Below, in pieces: positions 10,740-24,305 of a DNA stretch of 64,000 nt (positions are counted from its first letter, which is position 1; each line of letters begins with the position of its first letter). The stretch spans positions 267,658,392 to 267,722,391 of the forward strand of contig NC_090323.1 of NCBI RefSeq assembly GCF_040869045.1, written 5' to 3'. Origin of the DNA: Eurosta solidaginis. Its lineage: Eukaryota > Arthropoda > Insecta > Diptera > Tephritidae. A program made the translations under genes and the position numbers. The notes beneath the pieces are model-generated. The model did not search any database. It was not told the DNA's origin and saw only the letters and a program-made list of their open reading frames with translations.

Positions 10740-12700
10740 TTTTGTCGCAATTTAGGAATGTGACCAACCTTTTCTGTCCTGCAGTGTTACAACAATGTAT
10801 AAATACATTGTTAACGACGGAGCTGGTTTTGCTTAGATATTGCTTAAGGGCCGCACTACGTTGAGAAACAGAGTGAGCTTGGCACCAATTATGCTACGTC
10901 TTAAATTCCGTCACAATTAAAATCAAGGGATGTGACCAACCTTTTCCGCACACAGACCAGTGAGTGCCGAGTGCCCGCCTCAACAATGCCCCTCGACATC
11001 GCTTGAGGCCACACTACGTTGACAAACATTGTGTGCCATATTGTGCTACTATTGGCTTCCATTTTTGCTACTATTATTTCACTCCAATTTTCACTCAATT
11101 ACGCAACAATTATGCTCCATTTTGCCTCCAATTACACTCCTACCACAATTAAAGGGATATGTCCAACCTTTTCCGCTCACAGACCTGTAAGTACCGAGTA
11201 CCTGCCCCAGCAACATCTTTGCATTTCAGCCCGCCACACTGCAGTGATTTGACAGCGTCAAATCTTGCCACATTTTTGGATGTGGCCATCCATTCCGCGA
11301 ACGCCTCCTATTCGCTTACGCAGTCTAAAGCAGCCTTAAAACATCTCAAAAGACGAGATGAGCACCGGCCCACTCGTACAATTATCGATTGTTTTTCGGC
11401 TGACGATAGACATGCGTTTCTTCACCATCTTTTGTCACCGTTTTTCAGCATATATAACCGGCATCTCCGGTTGCCACAATCAAGGGATGGGACCAACCTT
11501 TCATCTGCCCCTCAGGGTCAGTTTCTCAATGAAATTGGGATTGCTGTGGCAAGTATGAGACCGAACTCCCTTGGGTTTGCACGCCCCAAGGGAAAACAAG
11601 TCTACTCAGAGCGTGTGTCATAAGTGAACTCTATTTGAAACCACAACCCCCGCGATGCTCCCACAAGGGGGCCATCCCAGGACAGGAGATGAGACCGGAA
11701 TACAAAGCATCTTACGATGCAGTGCATCAGATTACATTGGCTTGCTTCTGCTCCCGCGGTAGCAGTTTTTATAAAGACCATGCGTAGGGTCTCACAGGGT
11801 GATACCCGCGTCCACCCTGCTACCTTTCGAGTAAAACACCTTACACATGGATTGGGTACCCATGGTATTATAGTCGCATTTTACGACCGGTATACCTACC
11901 GTGGGCATATTCTAACCCCTAACCCACAGGGGAATGATGTCAGCGGCAATCAGAACAACACTCACCTTGGCTATGAACATGATGCTAAACATATGTACAT
12001 AGATTCAGTGGAAAATGGACTCTCTGACTTTCGCCACTGCAGCATTCTTGTGAACTTTGGCTTCACCGCAGTAAGGTGGGTGGAACAGTGGATCAATTAA
12101 CTGGTTCACGGGTGGATCGAAGTTGCAAGGGATGTAAACCGCAAGCTCAAGTTGCCCGATCACTGCAGTGTTTTCCAAGCAGTAGTCACCGCGATTAATG
12201 ATGCGATGAATGGAATACTATCCAGTACTACAACGGCTTAAGAATGTAACATATACTTACATTGCCCAGTGGTAATCAAGGCTCTGAGTTTGACTGTGCT
12301 GCGATTGGGGATGGTCTGGAAGTGCTCTTCAATTTCTTCAAATTATTTTAAGATTATGATCATCTATACTCCGAGGCAAGACATTATCCCACCCAACTCT
12401 CATGGGGATCTCTTAACGTGAAAGAGTACAATTAAACCGGCCGTAGAGAATCCGGAGTCCTGCTTGTCACCTGAAGACTGCTCTTAGAAGAGGATGGCAG
12501 GCGGTCTGCAGAAGTGATTGGGTCAGCTAATGCTCCTTTATCCTTGGCGATTGGTGTTCTGACGGATGACTGTTCAACGGCATTTCATGCGACTTGCCAA
12601 AAACCCCTTTCTGCTGCAGCTGCATGTAGAATTAAGAAGTTGGAGTCATCCAGTCACTTCATGCTTGAATTTGCCAATACTAAGCGAAAGTATTTTTAAA
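10740..12700 (+). pseudogene. Heavily decayed LINE with internal duplications
   Basis: A phrase of the form 'gtgaccaaccttttc' recurs near 10758, 10929, 11159 ('gtccaaccttttcc') and 11489, the middle two followed by similar 'cacagacc' text, so parts are duplicated. Around 12075-12240 the + strand resembles LINE RNase H: a mutated T-D-G-S-K-like block, then 'LPDHCSVFQAVVTAI', matching the family pattern LPDxCSVFQAEV. The ORF at 11159-11623 (154 codons) has no domain I can name. 11880-11935 carries an inverted scrap of the (CAA)n retroposon. Frames are broken throughout, so no functional product is expected. Confidence 0.5.
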
Positions 12701-13250
12701 AAAGAAAAATACATTTTTTTGAAACTCGATTTTTGGAATATATTCGAAAACGTTTTTTCAATCTGTTTTACATAGTTTTCATTGTACAATACATTAAAGC
12801 CTTTTAAAGAAATAGCTGATAAAATTTCACAATAATTTTTGGTTCTATTTTTTTATTCGCAACTGTTTTTATATTTATATTCACATAAACACTCGCTGCT
12901 GGTGTAATTTTTTGTCTCATTTGTCAATGGGAGGCGGTAATTGAGCAATAATTGATGCCGTACTTGTTATTGTTATTGGACGCACTTTCTCTACAAACGC
13001 ATCACTGCTTACGCATCTGTGTACTAACATATGTATGTAGTTATATCAGTGGAGCTCAAATGCGCGTAAGGAGATCTATATGAGCCTCAATCGAACTGTC
13101 GCTACACTGTCTTTGAATGAGTATGCGTTTGAACAAAGCTGCATTTCAGTGACTTGCCAACCCATTTTATGGCAACTTCTAATTAAACTTGTCTATCTAA
13201 GCTTTGGGAGATATGACGGCGAGTAGCTGATTCGGGTTAATGTTTTATAT

Positions 13251-13717
13251 TGTGACGAATATTAACATCATTAAGTGATACTAGCATCCCTAAGCCGATA
13301 CTAAGCAGCCACTCGTATATATGGAAACAAATCAATCATCATTTACACATGTACATACAAGGCAACAGAGAGATACTCACCATCAGCCGAAGTAGTACTC
13401 ACATATACACACGCAAATATACATGTATATGGCTGGTAACCAAGCATAAAGTTCACGAAATTACTAGACCTTAGGAGAAATGAGTGAATGAGGAAACCGA
13501 GAGTATAAAAGCAGCGCAAGCTGAGGCATGACTAATCAGTTTTGATTTAAGCACGCTATTGTTTGTGAAGTATAAGTGTTATTGTGAAGTACTTTCAAAG
13601 TAGTCTAATAAAGACCATTTTGCATTATTGAATATTGGAGTTATTAATTCAACAGTTTAGCGATTCTAACGTTAGCAGAAGGTTTGGAATAAGCAGAATT
13701 AACCAAAATTCGTTACA
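13251..13717 (+). mobile_element. Solo LTR, gypsy-type, with 4-bp target duplication
   Basis: The element begins 'tgtgacgaat' and ends 'attcgttaca', which are inverted repeats with one mismatch and have the TG...CA ends of LTRs. It is flanked on both sides by the 4-bp direct repeat atat (13247-13250 and 13718-13721), a length typical of Ty3/gypsy integration. Inside are a TATA box (gtataaaag at 13502), an initiator-like tcagttt about 34 bases on, and a polyadenylation signal (aataaag at 13607), in the order expected for U3-R-U5. No internal region or second LTR is present, so this is a solo LTR left by recombination. Length is 467 bp. Confidence 0.85.
13502..13545 (+). promoter_or_regulatory. 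Core promoter of the solo LTR
   Basis: TATA box gtataaaag at 13502-13510, followed by an arthropod initiator-like tcagtttt around 13536. Spacing of about 30 bases fits a Pol II start in the LTR. It points the same way as msn. Activity is inferred only. Confidence 0.5.
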
Positions 13718-15239
13718 ATATTATTTGTTTAGAACGTGTGGTGGGTTCTACCTAGTCTACTTTTATTATGCAAATGTCTTTTTCCCTTGGAAGCTGAAGC
13801 TCCCGTTACACCTATAGTCACTGTGAGATAATTGCTACGACTTACATAAGTCATCATATATGGCTGATATAGCCACAGATTTGAAATAACAAACCTAACC
13901 TATATCTTTAGAATATTCCATAAACCGGTTGTGAAGTAAAAGACCATGCAATGGAAGAAAAAAAAATTTTTGTTAGCTTGAGTCTTTTATGCATTTTTGT
14001 TAAAACTTCGTTATACAAAATCACATAAGTTTGGGATATCGAAATAAAATTGAGCCTGTAGGTCAAATATTGGATTGTATCCCAGTTGCACAGAGAAAGT
14101 GAAACGGACCAAATTACAAAAGAAGCGCGTTTTAACTTTTCTTCTGATGTGCTTGTCTTTCATACCGAAGATCTCAAATTCAATTCCCAAGGCAGGTACC
14201 ATCGCAAATGAAAGTGACTCATGAGTGCATTGCGCGCAAAAATTAACTTCCTTAAGCTGATGTTGGTCGGAGTTGGCATCATAACAGCTTTATTGGTTTA
14301 GGACAAAAATTCTAAGATGAGAATAATTAAACTCAGCCGTCTAAATGCCATTACATAAATTTATATAACAATATGTATATTTTCTTTTTTAATTATTCGC
14401 AAGTATTTTCTGAGTATTTTATATTGTTCATGGCGTTAATGATTGTGACGTTAATCTCGACAGTTAACGTCGAATTCTCTGTAAGCGATGTGATGCATAC
14501 GAAATCAACAATTGCAATGCGATTGTTGGCAATTTATTTAATATAATAATCAAAAACCGGATACTAAAACAATACAACGCGGCAACAGTCGCTTGCATAG
14601 ATATTCAATTCTCGCAAGCAGGAATAGCTGGAAGAAAGACGACGGCGACCATGCGTTGTCCATAGTTGGAGTCATGAAAGTGCAGTGACTTTGAAAGCTC
14701 CAAACTGAGGCAGCAATTAAACGTTTTAATTCTTTTTTTAAGCGTAAATATTATTTCTGGTAACCGCATATCAAGGTTGACATACCAACACGCACCCACA
14801 CATATTCAAAATAGAAACGCGGGGTCGGGAATAAGCGGCGTACAAACTTTGTGTAAAAGTGTGGTTTCGGTGCGAGTGATTGGGCATAATTTCACACGCA
14901 GCAAGGATGGGAATCTCGTAAAAACGGGATAGCAGAGTTTTTGAAGTATTGAAAATATGAAATAGTAATGCAATATTAATATTATTTTATCACACTTATT
15001 TATACTCGTTCGAGAGCGAAAAAACAAAAACCAAGATCAGGGGCGAGCAAACCAACAAGCCAGCATAACTGTTGTTTGTTTGTGCGTCTATGTACGAAAA
15101 TATCTAAACAATAATAAATCAGCGCGCATAAACTATTTAGATTTAGATCTATTGTGCTTGACGTTTGAGCCTATTACTAAATGTGGAGGCTTTTAATGTA
15201 TTAAAGTACCCCTTCAGGCTTTTTACTCCATATCATGAA

Positions 15240-16135
15240 GTAATTTTTTTTAATTATTGGACGTTGGGCTAGCGCACTACTCTCAAGTGGCCCAATGAAA
15301 CCAGGCTAATCCTGTTCATGTGTCCACACCCCGTGAGACCGCCGTTAGACATACTTCGTATGCGCATTTCTCTGCGCTCCCTTTCAGAATGCTTCAGTTT
15401 TGTCATAACTATAAAGGCCATATTGCTCACAGCAGTCCAACAATCTATTTGTCCGCACACCCGTGGAACTAAATTCCTAATGGAAGGCTCCTCTCCAAAA
15501 ACTCTATGTACAGTGAGTATTTCGCCGTAAAAACGAGGGCAGTGAAACATTACATGTTCTGTGATCGGCCTGAGAGTAGATCTACTGGGATTTTCCTGGA
15601 TAAAACATGGATCGCGTCGTCAGACACCGTCCGATAAGCACATGCTATTCGTATAGCAGTAATGCGGTAGGCTGCTAGTATATCTTTTTGGTGGACCTTT
15701 TTGGATCCGTGCCGTACTGGTGCTGCATATAATATTATAGAGCTGGTTACGTTGGATACTAGCTGACGGGTAGCTTCGCCTGGGCCGCCGATATCCACCA
15801 CTAACTCTAGAAACTTTCTCCCCCACCGCCCTGAAGTGATCCTTAAAAGTTAGTTTTGAGCCAATGATTACTCATAGATATTTCAATGAAGGCTTTGATT
15901 TTATTTGATAATCTCCTATGGTTATGACTAACTCATCCACAGTCCGCTTTGAGCTCCCCAAAACCACTTCTGTCTTATTGCTAGCCATCTCCAGCCCCAT
16001 GTTCGTTAGCCGTTCCTTTTTTCTTCCCACGGCGCCATTACATAATGCTTGAAGCAGATCAGGTCTCTTAGCCACTGCTACTACGACAATATCATATGCA
16101 TAGCCGACAATTTCCGTGCCTCCTCGCATTCAAAA
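15240..16135 (-). pseudogene. LINE ORF2 fragment: reverse transcriptase with mutated YADD
   Basis: On the minus strand from 16129 the frame reads 'EIVGYAYDIVVVAVAK', the reverse-transcriptase catalytic block. The usual YADD reads YAYD, one aspartate being lost through a probable GAT-to-TAT change. It continues with 'MGLEMASNKTEVVL' and a K-x-LKYL block. After a frame break, 15801-15550 gives 'RQLVSNVTSSIILYAAPV', 'YRITAIRIACAYRTVS' and 'IPVDLL', and 15550-15269 gives the C-terminal CPRF...WTAVSNM segment. The order fits R1/LOA-like LINEs. Both ends are missing. The element is dead. Confidence 0.7.
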
Positions 16136-17499
16136 TCATGAAGTGATATGTCACGCTATTTATATGGGAGAGGCTCTGCCTTGCCAGAGCGACGCATTTA
16201 CAGTGCCCTATATAGTACCCAGTGAAAGTTCTTAGGTCTGCTTAAATTAATGAGTTCTGCTGATACTCGCGTTGCTGGGGGTATAAACAATTTGGCCTGA
16301 TTTTGCCCTGGGCAGTCAAGAGTTGAGGAATTTCTTTATTTTTCTTATGTTGGGATTCTGCAAAATCGAGTGCCACAGCTAATTCAAATAAAATTCCGAA
16401 ATACCGAAGTACAACAATCATACCTAATACTGGTACTCCTAATCTGCATCACTTTGAAAATCATGCGATGCATAGTCGGAGCATTTGTTGCCACCAGCCA
16501 CACCCGTTCACCTCTGTTGCGTTAGCGTCGTTGGCTCCAGCGTCAGCATCACAATCAGCAGTTAAATGCATATGAGTACATATTTAGTTCGATTATTTAG
16601 CGCTTATGCACTTTTTCTTCAGCTTTTATGCTGTTAAATACTTTTGTTGTTGTTTTTTTTTTTTATTATTATTTATAAATAACACATTCTATTGTTTTTT
16701 TCTTCCATTTTTTATGCATAGCTTCTTGCTCTTTCTCAACTTTGCTTTGTTTGTTTAATCACTCAGTCATTTTACGAAGCTTGTCGAATCTTTTTCTTGG
16801 TCTACGTGACTCAAATTTGCGGCGAGGAGTTGAAGGAGACGAAACTTTGTTGGAGGGAGTGACGTTAAAGCTTCTCAATGCGATTGCACTGACTTGTACC
16901 AGAATTAACTATGTGTTATGTACGTTTGTGTTTGTGCGTGTGTTGTAAAAAGAAAAAAAGTTGACGGGGTGTCGGCATCCCAACTTACTTGCACTCCTTG
17001 TAAAAGTTCAAGATAGTACAAAGCAGCAAAAGCGGCACTAGAAGTACCAAGCAGTCCACTTCCATACACTTCGGCATACAAACATACATACATACGGCAT
17101 AGATTCCTATATATGTATGTATACAATTTTAGCACTAATAATATGTTCCTCTATGTGTAGATATTTACACTCAAACATGAGCTCGCATATTAATCTTGAA
17201 TTTGTAGTCTTTGAGAAATTAGACAATGAGCAAAGATTCAATGACTCTGACTGTCTTGGCTGAGAAAGATGATGAAAACATTGTCGTTAACTATAACTAA
17301 ACCCGTCTCTAAATATGTTATCATTAGCCACTTAGAAATACTTATATTATTGACCTCCTAATTCTTATTAAGATTGAAAGAGTCAGCTGTTTGCTTATAA
17401 TTTAAATTAGCGGATCCGTAAGACGTTGCAGAATTTGAGATTTGATTTACCTGCAAACAAATTTGAACTTTTTTCAGAAAACTTCATTCCTTACCACTT

Positions 17500-17867
17500 G
17501 GCGGCCACCATGGTGTGATGATAGCGTGCTCCGCCTACCACACCGTTTGCCCTGGGTTCACACCCCGGTCAAAGCAACATCAAAATTTTAGAAATAAGGT
17601 TTTTCAATTAGAAGAAAATTTTTCTAAGTGGGGTCGCCCCTCGGCAGTGTTTGGCAAGCGCTCCGGGTGTATTTCTGCAATGAAAAGCTCTCAGTGAAAA
17701 CTCATCTGCCTTGCAGATGCCGTTCGGAGTCGGCATAAAACATGTAGGTCCCGTCCGGCCAATTTGTAGGGAAAATCAAGACGAGCACGACGCAAATTGG
17801 AAGAGAAGCTCGGCCTTAGATCTCTTCGGAGGTTATCGCGCCTTACATTTATTTATTTATTTATTTT
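17500..17867 (+). mobile_element. tRNA-derived SINE, copy 1
   Basis: The head 'ggtgtgatgatagcgtgctc' resembles a tRNA D-arm/A box, and 'gggttcacaccccgg' occupies the B-box position with substitutions. The body shares landmarks with the copy at 55879: 'ttagaagaaaatttttctaa', 'gcaagcgctcc', 'gatgccgttcggagtcggca' and 'gaagagaagctcggcctta'. The 3' end is a (ATTT)n tail at 17848-17867. Pol III transcription from the internal promoter and LINE-assisted insertion are known for SINEs. The ORFs overlapping this copy are not genes. Confidence 0.8.
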
Positions 17868-18239
17868 ACCACTTCCCCAGCTTATACACTTACTTCCCCA
17901 TTCCTCAACCTAGCACTTTTTACTTTCTTTTCTCTCTACCTTTTTCTGTTCAAATTTTTGTAATCACCTAGCTTCTCATTCTCTACAGCACCTTGCCCTA
18001 CGTCTTTTTGAGACACCTTTTGTAAAAAGTTCGTTCGTAGTATAAAAATAAATAATGTTACATGCCGAAGTATGCCTCAACCTGCGAAGGTGTTTTTGAT
18101 CCTAACTCGACATTGAGGATGTATTTAAAATTCTAAAAACTTATAGAGTTTTTTATAATCCAAAGGACCTTTAATTTGTTCGGTTATGTTTAATATCTCT
18201 GCTACTTATTCACTTCGTGAGACTTTACTTTATCATCAA

Positions 18240-18440
18240 ATAAGTCATGATTTGAACGAGGAAGATGAGATGATTCATCTTGGTGTAATAAGCATCCACA
18301 TCGATGTCACCATGCTACCGGCTGTCAACCACCCAAACATGCTGGGTCTAATCTTTGATATGCCCTTCCATTTCTCTGGTGACTTTGCCGCTGAAACAAG
18401 ACATCTAAATCAGAGGCCGTCAACTATTGGAATATATATT
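18240..18440 (+). pseudogene. Small LINE reverse-transcriptase relic
   Basis: The frame at 18186-18512 contains 'LPAVNHPNMLGLIFDMPFHF', which resembles the LINE block 'xPxVNHPKxLGVTFDxLxxFxxH' found after the catalytic region of R1/I-like polymerases. Nothing recognisable precedes or follows it, so it is a short fragment. The assignment rests on this one block. Confidence 0.4.
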
Positions 18441-18759
18441 CGCGCTGACTTCACACAAATTTTTATTCTCTTTCGTTTAGTAGTCACTGAACAAGCACAG
18501 TGGAAATATTGAAATGGTTTATTTGTTCATTTTAAAAACCATATTTTTCAAAGAAACGCTTACATATACATATGCACTAAATTTTTTTAGCCTCTTGCCT
18601 AGTTGCTTTTTAATCACCAGCTTAACCAGTACCACTACAAATATTTTACTCTTATAAGAGTAAACACTAAAAAAAAGTATCATCAAGCCATCTATGTTCC
18701 AGTTTCGCGTAGCTCATGGTATACCAACACAGTCAGTTTAAATTTGTGTGACCCTTGAT

Positions 18760-19150
18760 CTAAATAAACATTGGCCGGGAATAAAGAAACCACAGTCGAC
18801 GACGATGTAAGTACCATGCAAGCAGCGTAGAAGCCGTTCGAGCGAATGCCTGCTTGCGGATCCAACTATGCATAAAGCAGTCTTTGGATCGGCTGCTGTA
18901 CCGTCGCGCAGTAGGCGGCATTCACAAAAATTCTGTAAATTATATTGTCTTCTTCATGCCTTGGTTGGATTCATAAAACATGGATTCCTCGAAGTGGACA
19001 GACATTTTCAGAATTTACGTCAAATGTGAATTATAAACCAATCATAATAGGCAAGGAAACCCCGAATTTCGGCACACGTTGCTTTCTAGAACTTGATAGT
19101 GTGACGCCATGCTCAGAGAGCACATTGGCAATGTGGCGAAGAGAAAGTAG
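18760..19150. other. Unassigned, slightly GC-rich block
   Basis: Composition rises above the background and one 72-codon frame (18945-19163 +) is open. I recognise no domain. It may be decayed mobile-element sequence. There is nothing to support a gene. Confidence 0.25.
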
Positions 19151-20025
19151 CGCACCTGCGTAAAGCTAACTCATGTATCTATATTTGTAATGCCCCGTTC
19201 AGTAGCGTTAGAAGCCATTACACCAGTCGCTAGACTGCTTCAGTCAGTAGCTTCATGAACATATAGTTAGCACTACACCCCACCGCATGGTTATCAACGA
19301 AATGAAAGATCCCGGCATAATGATTTTTGAGAAAATCGCCTACCGCGAATACGCAATGTTGAAATGGCTGGTCTGTGAAGACCTCACATAGTGTTGACTT
19401 CTCAAACATTTTAAAATTTCTTACCTATATACATATATTTAAAAATACCAAATGGGGCTTGACAAAGTCTTGAGAGCGCGGTATTCGGTAAGGTAAGTCT
19501 GTTCAGTTCAATACTCTTATACTGCATTAGCCCACTCTCCAATCACACTCCGGTTGGTAACTTCGGTCACAAATTAAATTATCGGTTCGCACCTCTCTCA
19601 TCTCGATGACAGTTGTGCGTCCGCCGCCAACGTGCTAGCCGATTCACCGGTTATTCGGACGTCCATAAAGACAACGACGAAAACTTCATTTGACATTATG
19701 AGCACTTCAATTGGAGTTATGACTATATGAAATTATCACAACGTCAAATTTAAAATGGTTACAATGTCAAAGATATTGATATTTTGACCATCCGGCTTTT
19801 CCGAAGTTGTCAGGCAGTCAAATCTTGTGTTACATGGCCATAAGATCAATTATTATGTTTCGCACCTCCATGTATTAAAATGTTAACAAATGTGGAACTG
19901 CAGTTGCGTTTTATATTTTCATTACATCTTGGTTCAGTCGAATGAAAAGAGAATTTTTTTTTCGGATACGGTGCTAAAGTATGTACTGAGGTTCACTCTG
20001 AGATAAGAAGAATTTATTGAACTTA

Positions 20026-20265
20026 GGGCTCCATTCTGTATTGTGAACGATTGCTCGGACGAACGATGCGCCTCCAAACGATTTCGTTAAGCAATGGTAT
20101 TCTCTACCATTTTCGTTCGGCCTTTATGTTTCCTACTTTATGTCAAACAGGAAAACGAAGCCAGCTGTCAAATGATACGTTGCCATCGTTTAACATAGAG
20201 CAAATACACTAGCGATTCGTCTCTAAGGCGAAACGAATGTTCGTTTCGTAATAGAGAATGAGGTC
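20026..20265. mobile_element. 240-bp MITE, copy 1 (PIF/Harbinger-like)
   Basis: It shares about 240 bases with 44384-44624, including 'cattctgtattg.gaacga', 'gcctccaaacga', 'agcaatggtattctc' and 'catcgtttaacatag'. The ends are imperfect inverted repeats: the left 'gggctccattctgta' pairs with the complement of the right 'gagaatgaggtc'. It is flanked on the left by tta and on the right by ttt. A clean TTA duplication flanks the other copy. It lies 314 bp upstream of the first visible msn exon. It has no coding capacity. Confidence 0.65.
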
Positions 20266-20570
20266 TTTAAACTTAAGAGAAAATTGGGAATAAGAAATCG
20301 CTTACGGCGCTTCTTTTTCTATATTCTGGATACTTGAATTGGGTATAACGTTAACTGACCTCTTCATTCACCACCCTTTGAAAAACACAAAATGCTCTTT
20401 AATTATCCTTTTGTCCGTGGACTAGAAATATTCCCCCCGTAGGTGCTTCGCTGATTTCAAGTTTCTGTAGGCCTTGCACGCTCAAACATTTGAACTAAAT
20501 TAAATATTAAGATGATTACATTGTGTACGGAAAATGAAAATATTTAATTTTAAATTTTTTTCCTATTTGA

Positions 20571-21373
<803 letters not shown>

Positions 21374-21609
21374 TAATAGGTATTTCAGACTGGGTCGAGG
21401 AAAAAAGTTCCAAAGGACCACCACTAAATTTAAAGTTTATTTTGAGAGGGTGAAGCAAAAAAAAAAAAATAAGCTTTGATCCTTGCAAAAGCAACCGAAC
21501 CTCATTTTTTTAAACGTATGTCCTTATGAGCTATGAGTATGCTTCTCGATTTACCAAACTATAATATAGCGACTATCTGAAAACGACTGCATAGCACAAA
21601 GAAAAAAGG

Positions 21610-21690
21610 GCTCCTTCAGACTAAAGTAATGAGCGATTTGCCTCTGAGGCGAAAGAAGCGTTCGTTTCGCAATAGATAGTAATGCTCAAA
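21610..21690. repeat. End fragment of the 240-bp MITE inside an msn intron
   Basis: The text 'gcctctgaggcgaaa' and 'gttcgtttcgcaatag' matches the right part of the MITEs at 20026-20265 and 44384-44624. Only about 80 bases remain. It lies in the 565-bp intron between 21338 and 21904. Confidence 0.5.
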
Positions 21691-21836
21691 ATTCTAAAAA
21701 TTTGAAACCAACTGACCAAATTACAAAACAGAATAACAATTTCCAGTGTGTCGAAGGGGAAAAAAGAATAAATAAATTTCCGGGACTCAAATTTTCAAAT
21801 TTAGGGGCGACCTTGTGCAACTTTTTTTATTTTTGA

Positions 21837-22319
<483 letters not shown>

Positions 22320-22353
22320 TAAAGTGTTAACTTTTTATTTTAATTTTATAAAG

Positions 22354-22557
22354 CGTGACCAAAGGCAACAAATTGAAGAACCAGGACCGCCATCACGTCC
22401 GGCTTTGCCGACTCGCGTCATTGTGGTACCAGATCCACCAATCGCAAATCCACCACATGCCAATCGCCCATTGCCACCGACACCTAAAAGCTCAGAACCC
22501 GCTGCCCAAACGCCACAACAACAGCAGCGCAATTCACAAAATAATTTCAAACCATCG
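22354..22557 (+). CDS. msn: misshapen exon: proline-rich linker
   Basis: A 70-bp intron precedes it (acceptor 'attttataaag'), phase 0. The 68 codons read RDQRQQIEEPGPPSRP, then ALPTRVIVVPDPPIANPP and HANRPLPPTPKS, ending Gln-rich (TPQQQQRNSQNNFKPS). Donor tcg|gtatgt. The NRPLPPTP motif (22462-22485) is a PxxP sequence of the kind bound by SH3 domains; Msn is known to bind the SH3-SH2 adaptor Dock. Retaining the upstream intron would bring a stop at 22320-22322. The 9.3-kb intron that follows is filled with repeats. Confidence 0.93.
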
Positions 22558-22744
22558 GTATGTGTGTTTGTCAAAATGTTCTTAGTATTAATATATATAT
22601 ATCGTCGATTCTTTTGCAAAACCACTTATAGTGCAATTGTCCAATACCGCTCTAAAGCTGTTGGCATTCAAACTGTACATGAGCGGTTAACCATTGATTG
22701 CAAACAAGAAGTACACTTAGATAATGATTCTTAAAATCATTAAA

Positions 22745-23000
22745 ACAAAAGGTTATAAGCCGAAGTCCGGATCAGCTACTGCTTTCTCACAGATGTTGAA
22801 TATGTCCATAGTGTTGCCAGAAGTTTGTAAGGCCAAACCAAGAACCACTATCGAGAACCACGACCATCGAGTGTCACTCCTAGCCTAGCTGTAGCCTCAG
22901 TACGAACAGAAACCCAGACAATCGCCGGAAATCTATTAGCGTCCGCCAGTTAACTCTTGCTATATTAGACCTAGTCCGAATCGAGACCGTATACCTTATG
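22745..23000 (-). repeat. Diverged LINE 3' UTR
   Basis: It matches the 3' UTR at 7830-8030 over 'agtgttgccagaagtttgt' and the following 'ggccaaac...' text, in the same reverse orientation. No coding part is recognisable beyond it. Sequence to about 23360 is also less A/T-rich and may belong to the same insertion. Confidence 0.45.
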
Positions 23001-24305
23001 CAAGACCATATCAGTTATATCCGCTTTGACGGTCTATCCGATGTCAGATGCCCAGTTATGTATGTATATCCTAATTTTGGATGGCATTAGCACATATAAT
23101 TTTTGAAGCGTCATTTGCGTTCGCTGTCAATTTAACGGGTCCCTCGTCATATATACCGCATTGCGAAGTAATCTTCCTACAACTCAACACATAGCCGATT
23201 GAAGAGCCTTTCGCCCATTATTTAGCACACACTACTACTGGCCTCTGAAGGGTCTTGAGCAGGAACAATGCAGGCTAATTAGTCTGATTATTCTAGCCTT
23301 TGGAAAGGAAGACCACGGCAGCCGTCCACTAAGAATGCGCAAAAGATTATATTGTGCTATAATATGATCATTTTATCCGTTTGCAGCATGGAAGGAAATA
23401 TTCCATGTTTTTCAGCTATACTTCCTTGTCTAAAGAAACCGCAAAGGAATACAAAACATTTTTGTAGGAACTCTGTTTCTGAATATGAAATAAATATTAG
23501 ACTCATATGCTCTTTATTATGCTTCTGATATACCATATTTAAGTTGTAGGCAGTATTGCATTTGATCGATAGGCGGTTTGGCTAAAAACATCGACGATAT
23601 TTATATATGTTAGTTATATAGTTGTTGCTGTTATGTTTAGATATCGAAAAGCTTATATTAAATGTTGATACAATTTTATGCCCTGTAAATAGTATATTAC
23701 CTAAAAATGTATTACATAAGTTATAATAATATTTCCATTGTTTTGTTTTTATATTTATTATTAAATGTTTATTTTCATGTTTTTCGTTGTCCTCCCGTTT
23801 AATATTTGTTTGTTTTTGGCTTTTGGATACGGAAACATCATATAACCAATCAATCAAACAACAAACATATCATTTGATATCACCACATTAAATGTTGCCT
23901 GTCCGTCCTCTTCATATTTATAATCAACGATGTCCCTTCAACTTTTAATAACTGCAATATTGGATACCCATATACACTTGACATGATAAAAATAAACTAT
24001 ATCTATGTATGAACACAACGAAAACACGCATTTCATAAACGTCATTCATCATGAAACACCAAACAGTTGCCACCAAGGAGACCTGAGGTATGTTTCCCAA
24101 TTTTTGTTTTAATTCCTACACAAAATATCAACACTCACACACACTCACACCACTTGTAGCACATACCATTAAGTATATGCTAAAGCCCCGTCACATAAGC
24201 AGTTTTTCATACTGAGGCGTTTAACGCGATCTTATGCATGATTAGTAAATTGCACGTATTTTTATGGAGAACGGCAGATCAACCGACACTGCCGCCATCT
24301 GACAT

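Noticed and set aside
10182..11623. Several GC-rich ORFs on both strands (107, 92 and 154 codons)
   Set aside because: No recognisable domain. They overlap on opposite strands and sit within decayed LINE-like sequence with internal duplications, which does not support a gene call.
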